DNA from: Epichloe hybrida
Lineage: Eukaryota > Ascomycota > Sordariomycetes > Hypocreales > Clavicipitaceae
Assembly: GCA_019022495.1 (NCBI GenBank)
Contig: JAFEKR010000035.1
Coordinates: 62,001-126,000, forward strand
DNA: 64,000 nt
Reading direction: 5' to 3'
The number at the start of each line of letters is the position of its first letter. Position 1 is the stretch's first letter. The translations under genes and the position numbers were made by a program. Below are positions 11,911 to 24,100 of this stretch, piece after piece. The notes under the pieces are model-generated. The model was not told where the DNA came from. It saw only the letters and a program-made list of their open reading frames with translations, and did no database searches.

Positions 11911-12302
11911 CTCGTCTTATTTGGCGAACAATGGGTTCGTTATCGAGAATTGGCGAAGGTGTACTGACGAGCCTCCGCTTGTGGGTGCGTCGAATTTGCG
12001 GTTGGTTGTGCGAGCGGCAGATTAGATAATCCGTCCTTTTTGCCTGGTCCGCTAAATCGCAAACTAGGGCTCAATTGTGGGTTCTGCAGTTTCTGCATCC
12101 TAAGTACTTAGGGCTTACGGTTTTGTGCTCACGTGACGAAAAAGACGCGCTTGGCGAAATTTACCCCCCCACGATCTGAAAGATTTCCAGTCCTGTGTGC
12201 AACTCCGATCCATCCTCAGCCATCACCACAGGAGCAAGTCAAGTGAGTCTGAACAACCGCAAAAATAACTTTCTGACCGCAATTGTTAACAGTCCAACCA
12301 GG
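11911..12302. promoter_or_regulatory. Bidirectional RPL21/RPS9 promoter with TAGGGCT and CACGTG elements
   Basis: This 392 bp interval drives two divergent ribosomal protein genes. It contains TAGGGCT at 12065-12071 and again at 12109-12115, and the palindrome TCACGTGA at 12129-12136. TTAGGGCTA-like Tbf1 sites and CACGTG Cbf1 sites are the ribosomal protein promoter elements described in Candida albicans and thought to be the older ascomycete arrangement. Assigning these factors here is inference from the motifs. A probable 5' UTR intron for RPS9 lies at 12243-12292 (donor GTGAGT, branch CTGAC, acceptor ACAG). Confidence 0.6.
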
Positions 12303-13017
12303 ATGCCTCCACGCGCTCATTCCAAGACTTCCCGTGTACCTCGTAGACCTTTCGAGTCTGCTCGATTGTCAGTACCACCGGCCACTGAACATGAGCTTGA
12401 CTCTGTTTAAGTCGATTGTGACGAATACTGACCTATTTATGCATCAGGGACTCTGAGTTGAAGCTCGTTGGCGAGTATGGCCTCCGAAATAAGCGTGAGG
12501 TTTGGAGAGTTGGTCTGACTCTGTCCAAGATTCGTCGTGCTGCTCGGTACGACCTCTCATGTAATCTGCGTGAGATGATGAACCGATGACTAACTACTCG
12601 CGTAGTCAGCTCTTGACCCTCGACGAAAAGGACCCTAAGCGTCTTTTTGAAGGCAATGCCCTCATTCGCCGTCTCGTCCGCGTTGGTGTCCTCGACGAGT
12701 CCCGCATGAAGCTCGATTACGTGCTTGCCCTGAAGATCGAGGATTTCTTGGAACGCCGCCTTCAGACTTGCGTCTTCAAGCTCGGTCTTGCCAAGACTAT
12801 TCACCACGCCCGTGTCCTCATCCGCCAGCGCCACATCCGTGTTGGCAAGCAGATCGTCAACGTCCCCTCGTTCATCGTCCGTCTTGATTCCCAGAAGCAC
12901 ATCGATTTCGCTCTGAACTCGCCTTTCGGTAGTGGCCGTCCCGGTCGTGTCTGCAGAAAGAAGGCCAAGGCCGCCGAGGGCGGTGGTGATGGCGAGGAGG
13001 AAGAGGATGACGAGTAG
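12303..13017 (+). CDS. RPS9: 40S ribosomal protein S9 (uS4)
   Basis: A small-subunit ribosomal protein that binds 18S rRNA early in assembly and contributes to decoding fidelity. Three exons (12303-12367, 12448-12546, 12606-13017) give 191 residues. The joined protein begins [23 protein letters not shown], continues [20 protein letters not shown] and [21 protein letters not shown], and carries the S4 RNA-binding fold in the central part ([21 protein letters not shown] region, then [21 protein letters not shown]). The tail is acidic (GEEEEDDE), as in other fungal S9 proteins. It is divergent from RPL21 and convergent with SLU7, whose stop lies 386 bp away. Expression is probably co-ordinated with RPL21 through the shared promoter. 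Confidence 0.98.
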
Positions 13018-13403
13018 ATGCATTAGCTATGTCACGATGGTTCTCCGATATGTTTGGGGATAGTTGATTCGGCAATACCGCTCATGGGATGGAATATTCT
13101 CGTCATAGCTTGAGGCGTTGGCCAAAGGAAAAAAATGGATTGATTTTGACCAACATCAATCAAGTATGTGAAAACTTGCCCGACGTGCTTCAATGTCTCT
13201 TTGTAATTTGTAGAATGTGATGGAACTATTGTCCAACAGTAAATGAATACGAAGTAAACGCGGCTAGTAAAACGGATGGTCCAAATAAAGAGACTTTCGT
13301 CATCTGCATATTCACAGAACGACAAAGAGGGACATGTTATATTAATGCCCCCGGGTGAACCAGAAGAGATTGGTTTGACGTGTTTTTATTTTACAACGTG
13401 TTA
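13018..13403. other. Convergent 3' spacer between RPS9 and SLU7
   Basis: 386 bp between two stop codons facing each other; it must hold both 3' UTRs. AT-rich, with no repeat or ORF of interest. Confidence 0.7.
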
Positions 13404-14792
13404 CTAGCTTAACAGTTTATCTTGACCAAGCAATTTAGCCATCGGATCATCTGCAGCAGCTCTTTTTCTGCGATACTCATCCAGTTCTGCCTCTGAAACA
13501 CCGTTCATCATTTCTTCGCGTGAGCGCTTCTTCGCAGTTGCTTCGCCGTTTTCTCTCTTGGCCGTTTCTTCCTCCTGGGGCAGCGACGTCTCCCCATCCG
13601 CAGCTTCAATCAAATTAGCACCCGTTCTCTGCCTTTCTGCCGCTTCCCAAGCTTCTCTGCCTTCCTCCCCCGTACAGTAACTATTTTTCAAGAGGGAGTG
13701 ACAGCATGCGTATCCCCACTTGAAATTGGACCACCAGCTACCCCAAATTGAAGTGTGATTGTTGATCAGAATATCCTCCGGGTATTTCGACTTTGCAGCT
13801 TTTTGTGGTGCTCCCTTTATCAGGCCCGCCTCATCGTATTCCACATATGTTTCCGATTCGGCGATCATCATGCTCCGCAAAGCAGCGGGCATGGATTTCT
13901 GAGCCTCCCCACCATATTTTTCCAACAACTCTTTCTCACGCTCTGCTCGTTCTCGTTCGGCCTCCTCTTGCTCTTTCCTACGATAAAAGGCACCGGCAGT
14001 CGGGTTCGCTTGCAAATGCTGTGTTGTATCGCCACTCCTTTCTTGTGCCTCCCATGCATATCGCTGCGCGCTTTCAAAGTCTCTTGCCTCGCCTGATGAT
14101 CGCATAAAACCTTCCTCTGCGTAAAGTTCCGCAGCTTTACCGCCAGTAGCCCCTCCGTCGACTAGCGATCGTGTCTTTGGGTCGTATTTCGCGGATTCTA
14201 GATCAAGGTTGAGGAGATACTTGGCCGTGTCTTCTCGTATTCGCAATTGTCGAGTTGCTGTGCTTTGATGCTTGCTCATATCATTCTCCTCCGCATACTT
14301 GTCTCCATCTTCGGCATCATCTTCCCCATTCTGCGCCTTTAACGATTGTTTCCGAAGTTCCTCCATTTGATTAAAGTCGTCGACCACATTGCGGTATTCT
14401 TTCGAGTCGTAGCCGTTCCATCGGTCGCGCTTCGCATCCCAGCCCATTCTGACATCTTGTATCACCTCGTCTGCTTGAATTTCTTTGCCCGTCCACTTTG
14501 CCCCCTTGGCTCTGGGTCGACTTAAGCAATCTTTGGCCTTGTGTGTCATTGCGCCGCAATTTTCGCACGCGCCTTTGCGGTACTTGGTAGCAGCAGGGCC
14601 GGCTTTCCTTCCACGATCGTACCATGCTGTTGACTCATTCTTCTCTTCTCGCCTTTGATGCTTCAGGTAATCGTTGTCTTCACCATCTTCGCCAGCGTAA
14701 AATGGCTTTTTGCTGATGAACGAGGGGATGTAGATATTCTCCTCCTTATTTGCGGCGCCTGGTTCAGGCTTTCGGGGTGGCGCAGGTGGCAT
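13404..14792 (-). CDS. SLU7: Pre-mRNA splicing factor SLU7 (second-step factor)
   Basis: SLU7 acts in the second catalytic step of splicing, helping to select the 3' splice site together with Prp18. The gene is a single exon of 462 residues. A CCHC zinc knuckle is visible (C76-x2-C79-x4-H84-x4-C89, sequence [14 protein letters not shown]), followed by the conserved [17 protein letters not shown] segment. Further on are [22 protein letters not shown] and a C-terminal [11 protein letters not shown] block that is diagnostic of the family. The N-terminal [13 protein letters not shown] motif also fits. It is head-to-head with REV3 (378 bp between starts), a spacer with a CACGTG at 14981-14986. The tail is rich in Lys/Glu and contains a probable nuclear localisation stretch (AKKRSREE). 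Confidence 0.97.
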   Translation of the reverse strand: MPPAPPRKPEPGAANKEENIYIPSFISKKPFYAGEDGEDNDYLKHQRREEKNESTAWYDRGRKAGPAATKYRKGACENCGAMTHKAKDCLSRPRAKGAKWTGKEIQADEVIQDVRMGWDAKRDRWNGYDSKEYRNVVDDFNQMEELRKQSLKAQNGEDDAEDGDKYAEENDMSKHQSTATRQLRIREDTAKYLLNLDLESAKYDPKTRSLVDGGATGGKAAELYAEEGFMRSSGEARDFESAQRYAWEAQERSGDTTQHLQANPTAGAFYRRKEQEEAERERAEREKELLEKYGGEAQKSMPAALRSMMIAESETYVEYDEAGLIKGAPQKAAKSKYPEDILINNHTSIWGSWWSNFKWGYACCHSLLKNSYCTGEEGREAWEAAERQRTGANLIEAADGETSLPQEEETAKRENGEATAKKRSREEMMNGVSEAELDEYRRKRAAADDPMAKLLGQDKLLS

Positions 14793-15170
14793 CCTGATAG
14801 TCAGAAGGGATGAGCGCGTGAAATAAACTTTTGTCGTACCTCGTAGGTAATGAGTAAATGTGAGCTAAACCATTGCGCTGAGTAGGTTAGAATGATGGGA
14901 AATTTGGCATTTGTATGTACGGAGTATGCATTACATATGTACATACATAACTTCAAGGGGTGGAGAACGTCTCTTATCACCACGTGACGGCGCGATTCTA
15001 GGCGTCAAGAGCGCCACGCGATGGGCGCGTGAGTTATTAGCGTCAACAAAGGCTGAGACTTAACCTCCTCCCTCTTGGCTCTAATCAAGATGCTCTTCGT
15101 GATCCATCATCGAGACGGGTATCAAATCGGCGATTCAACCGGAAATAATGAAATTTCATGATGAAGAAGC
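14793..15170. promoter_or_regulatory. Divergent SLU7/REV3 promoter region
   Basis: 378 bp between two divergent start codons. It contains a CACGTG at 14981-14986 and one TACGGAGTA word at 14918-14926. No clear TATA element. The regulatory role is inferred from position only. Confidence 0.5.
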
Positions 15171-18100
15171 ATGAGTTTTTTTCGAGTCAGGCTGAACTGC
15201 ATCGATCACTACCAAGCCAGCCCCACTCGTTATGATCCTCAGCTTCGCAATGATGTCCGGGCCTCACAGATAGGCAAAGGTCCCAAGGTTCCCGTGGTTC
15301 GAATATTTGGCTCTACCGAGACGGGCCAAAAAGTCTGTGCTCATGTTCATGGGGCTTTTCCCTACTTATATGTCGAGTATGATGGGCAGCTGGCACCTGA
15401 TGAAGGTATGCTGCTGTGTTTCGCAGAGCTAGCGCATGATCCGAGCTAACGAACTATGACAGTTGGAGCCTATATTTACCGACTGCACCTCTCAATAGAT
15501 CATGCTCTGGCAGTCAGCTACAGGCGAGATCAGTATGGAGACAATGCGAAGTTTGTGGCGCGGATAACTCTGGTCAAGGGGATCCCGTTTTACGGCTTTC
15601 ATGTTGGATATCGGTTCTTCCTCAAGATCTACATGTTCAATCCTATCGTCATGACGCGATTGGCCGATCTTCTTCAACAGGGCGTGATTATGAAACGGAA
15701 ATTTCAGCCGTACGAGGCTCATTTGCAATACCTTCTGCAGTTCATGGTTGATTACAACTTGTATGGATGTGATTACCTCGACTCTTCTCAAACGGCTTTC
15801 CGTGCCCCCGTTCCTGAACATGATTTCTCCTCAAATTCCCCGCATCTCTGGCATAGTCAATCAGTTCTCGGGGAGCACATTACGGATGACCCTTCCTTAC
15901 CTCGTGTTAGCCACTGCTCTATCGAAGTGGACATTTGTGTACAGCATATTCTCAATCGAAAGATAGTCCAAGAGCGGCCACTTCACCATGATTTCTCCGA
16001 ACGCAATGCTCCCATTTCAGGGGATCTGAAACTGGTACACAGTATGGCAGGGCTGTGGAAAGACGAGACTAAGCGGCGCCAGAGGCAACTGTCGAAAGCC
16101 TTTCAGGGGCAAAATCCCTTCCCACCCGAGGTAATGGTTACAATGTCTGCTGATACAAGGCAAACCCATCCACAAGGCTGGATCCATGAACAGGAGTACA
16201 GGGATGAGATCAAGAACCTGATAGAGTCGGAGTTGTCCAGCCTTGCCAATCACAAACCAGACTTTGACGATTTTGCAAAGTCAATCGACCCTAATGGAGA
16301 GGTGAATACCTCTCTTCAGTCAGTCGAGGACTTGTATCCTAATAGTCTCATGCCAGTGCTTGGTCTACCCTCAATTATGACACAATCTACCGCCGAACCA
16401 GCCAGCAGTATCGAGGTCGATGAGAAAAGGATTATACAAGAGCTGGCAGTAGACGACGAGAGCTTCTTTCCTGAAGATTCGGATGAAGAAGCCCTGAGGG
16501 ATCTCATTCAGACACAAAATGACGATGAGACAAAGAGGACTGAAGGAATTTATAACGACTCATTGAAGTCAGCAACAGGTGACGCGGATCTTGGTCTTGC
16601 TCCTGAGTCGCCCACGCTCTCATCACAACTCATTTCTGGCCTTGGTCTGAGCGTATTAAAAACAGGAGTGTTTCCTATCGTGCCTGTCTCTCAAGAGCTT
16701 CTGGACTTCGCTGAGGACGAGGGCCTGGTAGGACGGGCCCCCAAGGCTGAGGTACGACACTCACTTCAGAGATTAGGCTTAAAACGCCAAAGCTCAGGAA
16801 TGACGGTAAAGAGTAGTCCCCAGAAGCGATCGAAGTACCGAATTCACTCGAATTCACCAAATAGTGAGGTAATTTCGGATCAATTGAAAGCATCATCTCA
16901 GCAAATCGAGTACAAGTCGTCGGAAGAGCAAGGCTTCAAGTCGGTCTTCCGAGAGGACGATCAGTTATCCGACATAGCAGATGCCTCTAAGGCTTGGAGC
17001 GAAACTTTGACGTGTTCCGTTGTCAAGGATCAGAACGATCTACCATGTAATTCACATCTTAGCCAACGATCATCGCTCGTATCGTCATGGCAAAGTTTAC
17101 CCAGCAAGCCAGCGAAAACTGTATCTTTCAGCCCGACCGTAAGGCAGTCTCATGGCAAACTTGAAGACTTTAATAAGATGAGTCTTTCTCCAAGATTAGC
17201 TTCTAGCCCCTGTGAGCAAGATGACGAGGCAACCAAAATCCAACGAGCTATTGGCGAAGCTATTTCGAAGCCATACCTAATCTTTTCAAGTGTGCCGCCA
17301 ACGCCCAATCAGAGCCAGGCCATGGAAGATATTAGCCGTCCCAATATCATTTATCAAGATGCCTTTTACAGCAAGGAAAAAGATGTCCCAGAGCGGAACC
17401 GAGAGTATGCAGGCCGCGAGTTCCGGCTCGAGGGCAACACCATCCCATTCCTACCTGATTTCGATATCGACGGCTCATCCGCTGCTAGTTACGGAATAAG
17501 AGCAGACGTTTCACATGGACGACTAGTTTTGCAAGAAAAGCAGGATCAACAACGACGACACTGTTCCTGGCGCAGTTGGGAATTTGCTACATTGCCCCCA
17601 ACGTGTCAGGAGGTTGGGCAATGGTTGGAGCACAAAAACTGGAGGCAAAAGGCAATCAAAACTGCATCTCAAAGAATACTGTCCACCCCTAAAGCTTGGA
17701 TGTCCCAGATCGATGGACCAACGCCCAAAAACAAGCACGGCTTCAAATACACTCAAAGGGCAAAATCAACCAGTGTTGAACACGAGGTACAATACATGAG
17801 CACCCTGAGCCTTGAAATCCACGTCAATACGAGAGGCAAATATGTTCCCGACCCCGAAGAAGACGAAGTTCAATGTATATTCTGGGCCTGCAAGTCTGAT
17901 GAGACGATGAGACATAGCCAACACCCCTCCAATGCAGTCGAAACAGGCATCATTGTACTTTCCCCAGGTGGAAGCCCTGGCCGCATGATGCAAAAGCCAA
18001 CGAGCACTGAGGTCGTTGAAGAGCCTTCCGAACTAGACTTGATTGTTCGAATGGTTGAGGTTGTCAGAACATACGATCCTGATGTTTTGACCGGGTACGA

Positions 18101-20321
18101 GGTACACGGCAGTTCTTGGGGTTATCTAATCGAACGGGCGAGGTTCAAGTACGACTACAACTTATGCGATGAATTTTCACGCATGAAGACCGACTCACAT
18201 GGGCGTTTTGGGAAACAAAGCGACCGCTGGGGCTTCAATACGACATCTACAATTCGTGTGACAGGGCGGCACATGATCAATATTTGGAGAGCGATGCGAG
18301 GCGAATTGAATCTTCTTCAGTATACCCTTGAAAACGTGGCCTGGCACTTGCTTCATCGTCGCGTACCGCATTACTCTTGGAAGACATTGACGACATGGTA
18401 CAAGACCGGCAAGGCGTCTGATCTGAGCAAGCTGGTGAGCCATTATATGTCACGCACAATGATGGACATCGAGATCCTCGAGACCAACGAGCTTATCGCG
18501 AGAACGAGTGAACAAGCTCGGTTGCTCGGAGTTGACTTCTTTTCTGTCTTCTCTCGTGGGTCACAATTCAAGGTTGAGTCCATCATGTTCCGTATCGCGA
18601 AGCCCGAGAACTTCATCCTGGTATCCCCGAGCCGCAAGCAAGTCGGTGGCCAAAATGCACTTGAATGTTTACCGCTGGTGATGGAGCCTCAAAGCGCGTT
18701 TTACAACAGCCCACTCTTGGTGCTTGACTTCCAGAGTCTATACCCGAGCGTCATGATTGCATACAACTACTGCTACTCAACCTTTCTCGGGCGCATCACC
18801 AACTGGCGCGGCACAAGCAAGATGGGGTTTGCGGAATACAAGCGCCAACAGGGGCTCCTTGCTTTGCTGCAAGACCACATCAACATCGCACCAAATGGCA
18901 TGATGTATGTCAAGACCAATATCCGTAAGTCGCTGCTCGCGAAGATGTTGACCGAGATATTGGAGACAAGGGTCATGATCAAGAGCGGCATGAAAAGGGA
19001 CAAAGACGACAAGGTGCTACAGCAACTGCTCAACAACCGTCAGCTCGCTCTGAAGCTCCTGGCCAACGTCACCTACGGGTACACATCGGCCTCGTTTTCA
19101 GGGCGAATGCCGTGCTCCGAGATTGCAGACAGCATTGTCCAGACAGGTCGGGAGACGCTCGAGCGTGCCACGGCCTACATCCACTCAGTCGAGCGCTGGG
19201 GCGCCGAAGTCGTCTACGGCGACACGGACAGTCTGTTCGTGTACCTCAAGGGAAGGACCAGGGACCAAGCTTTCGACATTGGCAACGAGATTGCGAAAGC
19301 CATCACCGACATGAACCCACGGCCCATCAAGCTCAAGTTTGAAAAAGTCTACCACCCTTGCGTCCTCCTCGCCAAGAAGCGCTACGTCGGGAACAAGTAC
19401 GAAAGCAAGGACCAAATCACGCCCGAGTTTGACGCAAAGGGCATAGAAACAGTTCGTCGAGACGGCACACCGGCGGAGCAGAAGATTGAAGAAAAAGCCC
19501 TCAAGATGCTTTTTGAAACCGCCGACCTCAGCCAAATCAAAGAATACTTCCAGAGACAGTGCGACAAGATCATGCGCGGCGCCGTCTCCGTCCAGGACTT
19601 CTGCTTCGCGCGAGAGGTACGCCTCGGCACCTACTCGGACAAAGGGGTCCCTCCAGCCGGCGCCCTCATCAGCACAAAGAAGATGCTTCAAGATGGGCGC
19701 GCAGAACCCCAGTACGGCGAGCGCGTTCCCTACGTCATCATCACGGGCGCCCCCGGCGCACGCTTGATCGATCGAAGCGTCGCCCCCGAGGACCTGCTCG
19801 CCAACCCACACTGGCAACTCGACGCAGAGTACTACATCTCCAAGAACCTGATCCCGCCGCTGGAGCGCATCTTCAACCTCGTCGGCGCAAACGTCAGGCA
19901 ATGGTACGACGAGATGCCCAAAGTCCAACGGATTCACCAAGCGTCGCATGGCCCAGCGTCCAAGAAGATGACGCTGGAATCATACATGCGCTCCACGCAC
20001 TGCCTCGTATGCAGCTCCAAATTCGCTCCCGAGGGCCACACGCTCTGTCCGAATTGCCGTGCCAATACCCCGGCGTCGCTCTTCACCCTCCAGACGAGAC
20101 TCACCTCTGAGGAGCGCAGCTTCCAAGACATACTGCGCGTGTGCCGCACTTGCGCCGGCTCAAGCCCCCTTGAGGAAGTTCGGTGTGACAGCAAGGACTG
20201 CCCCGTGTTCTGGACGCGTACGAAGCAAAGAATGAAGGTGGTCGGGATGAGGGCCAAGGCCGGCCCCGTGATACGGATGCTGGCCGACTCCGACGTCAAC
20301 ATGGAGTCACTGGAGTGGTGA
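15171..20321 (+). CDS. REV3: DNA polymerase zeta catalytic subunit REV3
   Basis: REV3 is the B-family polymerase that extends past DNA lesions in mutagenic translesion synthesis, together with REV7. Two exons (15171-15405, 15463-20321) give 1,697 residues. The N-terminal module (about 1-250) reads RLHLSIDHALAVSYRR and FYGFHVGYRFFLKIYM. A poorly conserved acidic, low-complexity middle covers about 270-750. The exonuclease-like region shows LDLIVRMVEVVRTYDPDVLTG, and the polymerase domain carries LDFQSLYPSVM (about 1167) and YGDTDSLFVY (about 1330), which hold the catalytic aspartates. Two C-terminal Cys motifs are intact: CLVC...CPNC (about 1592) and CRTC...CDSKDC (about 1639), the latter the expected 4Fe-4S site. 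The DNA from about 18,700 on is visibly more GC-rich at third positions than the first half. Confidence 0.98.
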
Positions 20322-21131
20322 CCCCTTTTTTTTTCCCCTTCTGTTTTCATGGGATTGAAGCCGATGAGGAGATCCTTGTAGTTTGATTGAGATTACACTA
20401 CGCCATGGTTGATCTCTCATATACATCAACAGCCCCTTGACACGTACTCCCGAACTGCGAAACAGTAGGGATGACGCTCTTGAATATCATTCACTCATTC
20501 TGCCATGGACCATCGTCATGACCATTGTCATGATGAATATTGTTTCGAGATGACGAACCGTCGAGACACTACACTGACTTGTCATTCAATATATATCCGC
20601 CACTTTTTTCTCTTTTGGTATAGCCTTGTAAAGTTAGTCAACGTCCGTCCACCTGGCTACGTGTAGCCGGCATCTCTTGTATACAAGGAATACTTGCATC
20701 AAGTCCAATGTTTCATGAGCACCCATTGGAGAACTCACAAAAGAATTAGACGAAAATAAAAATAAAAATCGATTGGTATATGTACGTCCGTGCAGTCATG
20801 GTATATACACTAAACGATCAAATATTGTGCCAGGGCCAGACCAAACAGCGTGAGTGTCACCCGGCTCTGAAAGTGGACTGCAGGTGATTGATTTTATACC
20901 CATGCTATAACAACTCCATGCGCCTGCGCCGTGGGAAAAGAAAAACCCCCCTTAATAAGATAGAAGAAGAGAAGACGAAAGATGCTATTGTAATTTCGTC
21001 GGCCCGAGGTTATTCAGAAAACCAGGACATGAAGCGGTTCTTCAAGTATCGAGCATCAAGTTCATCCACCATGGTCATCTTTTTGTCAAGAACCAATATG
21101 CAGACGGCGGGACAGACAGACATTGTTGCCA
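20322..21131. other. Convergent 3' spacer between REV3 and the NVJ2/TEX2-like gene
   Basis: 810 bp between two converging stop codons, AT-rich, with no credible ORF. It presumably consists of both 3' UTRs. Confidence 0.65.
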
Positions 21132-24100
21132 TCATCTCGTTTGCTTGACTTCAATAGGGGCAGTAACAGGACGTGGCGGCGCTACAGCCTCGTCGCCGCC
21201 ATTGTCATCGTTGTCCATCCAACCAGAAAAGTCATCGTCGTCGTCGACAACAGCCACAGTGGCTGGCAAAGCTATTAATGGGGTCTCTTTCGTCACTTCC
21301 ACGTTTGACATAAGCGGCTCCTGCGAAACTTGTTGCATGCTGTTGAGCGGGGAATTTGTTATTTCCTGGAGTGTCTCTGGTACGACCTCGTGTTCAAGGC
21401 TGAGTGCCACCTTTGCTTGTTGTAGCTCGGATAGAGCATGCGATTCTTTCCCTGCGCCGTTCGCCCAAGCCTCGTTGCAGATTGCCCTGTCCTCTGCAGC
21501 TGGAGTGCCAGGCCGGGAATCATCATCAGGAGCAGCGACTATCAACATGTTTTCCTTGATCTCCTCCTCCTGTTGTTGGCTTGCCCCCCTACGTCTCCGT
21601 TGGGGAAGTGGAGGTGGCTGTGAGGACCGAGACTCTTTGTCACTATCTTCAAGTTCTGCAGAAGTTTGTTCTGGTATGGATGCTGGAGCTGGTACAGGTT
21701 TGCGCTTCGTGCCCTGCCCTACTCCAAACCTGGACGTCCCGTCACTAGGCCCTGGAAGAGGGGTTCCAGGAGGCGGAAGAGGCTGGCCGCGGCCCATGGG
21801 TTGGCTCAGATCAATCGGATGAGGTTTATCGCCATTGCGACGTTGTTCTCGTTGTCGGCGGATTGCGTTCCAGCCCCACTGTCTGGCTTGTTCAGCAGCG
21901 TTGGTTACCGTAGCTGCCAACGTCGTTTTCTTCATTTCACCACTAGTAGAGGAGTCGGACGATGCTGCCGTGTTGCCAGTATCACGCCGTGCAAAGAAGC
22001 TTCTGCCAACAGAGCCTGCTTGATTCGTGGACGACCCGGTTGCTGATCTTGCGGGAGACGCAGTACCTGAATCTTCGCTACGCATGAGAGACTCAGCCGA
22101 CGAGGTCGTATTGCGGCGGCCTGTTGTGATTGGGGTTGACTCCATCTCGTTGCCCCTCCCCTTTTCTACAGCTTCCTTGGAAGATGCTGAGGACCGGCGG
22201 GACGTTTTCATCACGGGCGGAGCTTTGGCAGGAGATCCGAAGGGCGTGTGCAACGGTGATGGCTCGTGAGAGCGAGAGGCCAAAGAGGCCATTAGGTTTG
22301 TAGCATGATCAGGAGGTGACGATGATGGCTTGAAGAGATCAGCATGCGCATTTTCGGTGCCCACGACAGGACATGTCGAGTTCCTAATGATATTGGGAGA
22401 TCGAAGGGCATTATTTGCATACGAGGTTGGCTTGGAGTTGAGGTCGGTGGACAAGACAGACGTAGCGCTACCATTGGCGCTCTTTCCCAACTTTCTCCCG
22501 AACAGTCCCGTGTTTGCTGCCGCTGCTGCCGCTGCTGCCGCTGCTGCCGCTGCTGCTGGTGCTGCTGGTGCTGGCTGCTGTTCCATGATGGTAGGAGTAT
22601 GGCTCTTTTCCATCGGCTGCGTTTGATTGAGTAGATCTTGGGTCTCTTCCAGCTTCTCGAGGGTCTCGACCTCGGTTGGTATTGGTACAGCCGCAAGAGG
22701 TTCGGACGACTCGACAGCATCATCATCCTGGAAGATGCCGCCTCTCCAGATTTTATGCTCGGTTTTGAAGAAGGGCACATCGTCCCAGAATGGCTGTACC
22801 AGCGTCTCGGCAAAGACTTCCTTTATGCGATTCTCAATCTGACGTAGAATGAGGGTATATGTGATTTGTCTTGAGCTGACAATGGGTTCAATTGCCATTT
22901 CCATCTTGGGCATTGACTGGAACGACATCCAGATACGATTGCTGGGGGGCGCCTTGACCTTGAAAAGAACATGGCCCTCGATTCGTTTGAGGACAACGGC
23001 AAGAAGCAAGGCAACTTCTCGGGCCTTGAACCGCGTTCCCAAGTCGAGCTTTGCCGTAGCTCCAACCTCGATACGAAAGTTGCCAGTGTACCTAACATCC
23101 GCCTCCACAACGCACTCGCCCTCGACGGTCAAGTCTCTGAGCCTCAGGTTTGTTAAAAAGGGAGCCGTCTCGCCAGTGTTTATTTTTTGTATGGTGATGT
23201 TGGCCAGAAAGGAAGGTCGCTTCACCCTATATATCTTCTTGGTGATTTTCTCACGGATCAAGTTTTCTAAATCGCGCGTCTTGTACACGGCAAGAAAAAT
23301 CCTCCCCAGAAGGGCATTCAGCCACCTAGAATGCACATGGTCCTCTGAGGAATGCAGCCTTTGGACCAGGGAGATGATATTCTTCACCTCGAATCCTTTA
23401 GGGATGGGGGGGTTAGAATCGAAACCAAAAGTTTGCTCCTGGCTCCTCAGCAAGGCAAAATAAAAGTCCTCCTTGGCTGAACAGTTTTCAGAGAATAGGT
23501 AGAAAGGCTTAGATGTCTGACTGTCTGGCGCCTGCTTATCGGAATCGATTTGTTTCCTCGTGAGGCACAAGGCATTTCGCTTGATGAACAGCTCGCCTTC
23601 GGGAGTAACATCACCTCCAGAGTAAATGCTGATGTCATGGTGAGCCAGGGAAATGACATGCCTGACTTCGAGCTGCTCAGCATCATCGAAGAGCATGAGA
23701 TGTCCATGCCTACAAGTCAAGCGTGTGTTAGTTAAAAAAAAAAAAAAAGAGGTGTCCTGAGAGACGGAGAGAGCAAAAAGAAAATAAGAGTATACCTCAG
23801 CACGACGTAAAAGACGTTGCCGGCCTTCTTCGGCCTTTGGCTCATGCTGCTGCTGCTGCTGTTGTTGATGTTGTTGTTAGTTCCACCCAACGGCCCGGCG
23901 ACGGGTTTGCGGTCGAAGATGCTTCTATACATTGTTTGATAGACGCTCGGGCTCGGAGCAGCGACTGTGGTTGGCCCAACTGGTGTAGCACGCTCTATGG
24001 GTTTGGCGTTGAGCCCCATTGGTGTGTATTCACGACATACAGCAAAGTAGCCGGCAGCGACATCGAGGTGGCGAGCTGCCCGCGCCTTGGCTTCATGGGC

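Noticed and set aside
19185..19949. 254-codon open frame on the minus strand inside REV3
   Set aside because: It lies fully antisense to the conserved polymerase domain; GC-rich third positions of REV3 explain the lack of stops. Val/Leu/Asp composition without domain.
21145..21822. 225-codon plus-strand frame inside the NVJ2/TEX2-like gene
   Set aside because: Antisense shadow of the Ser/Pro-rich tail.
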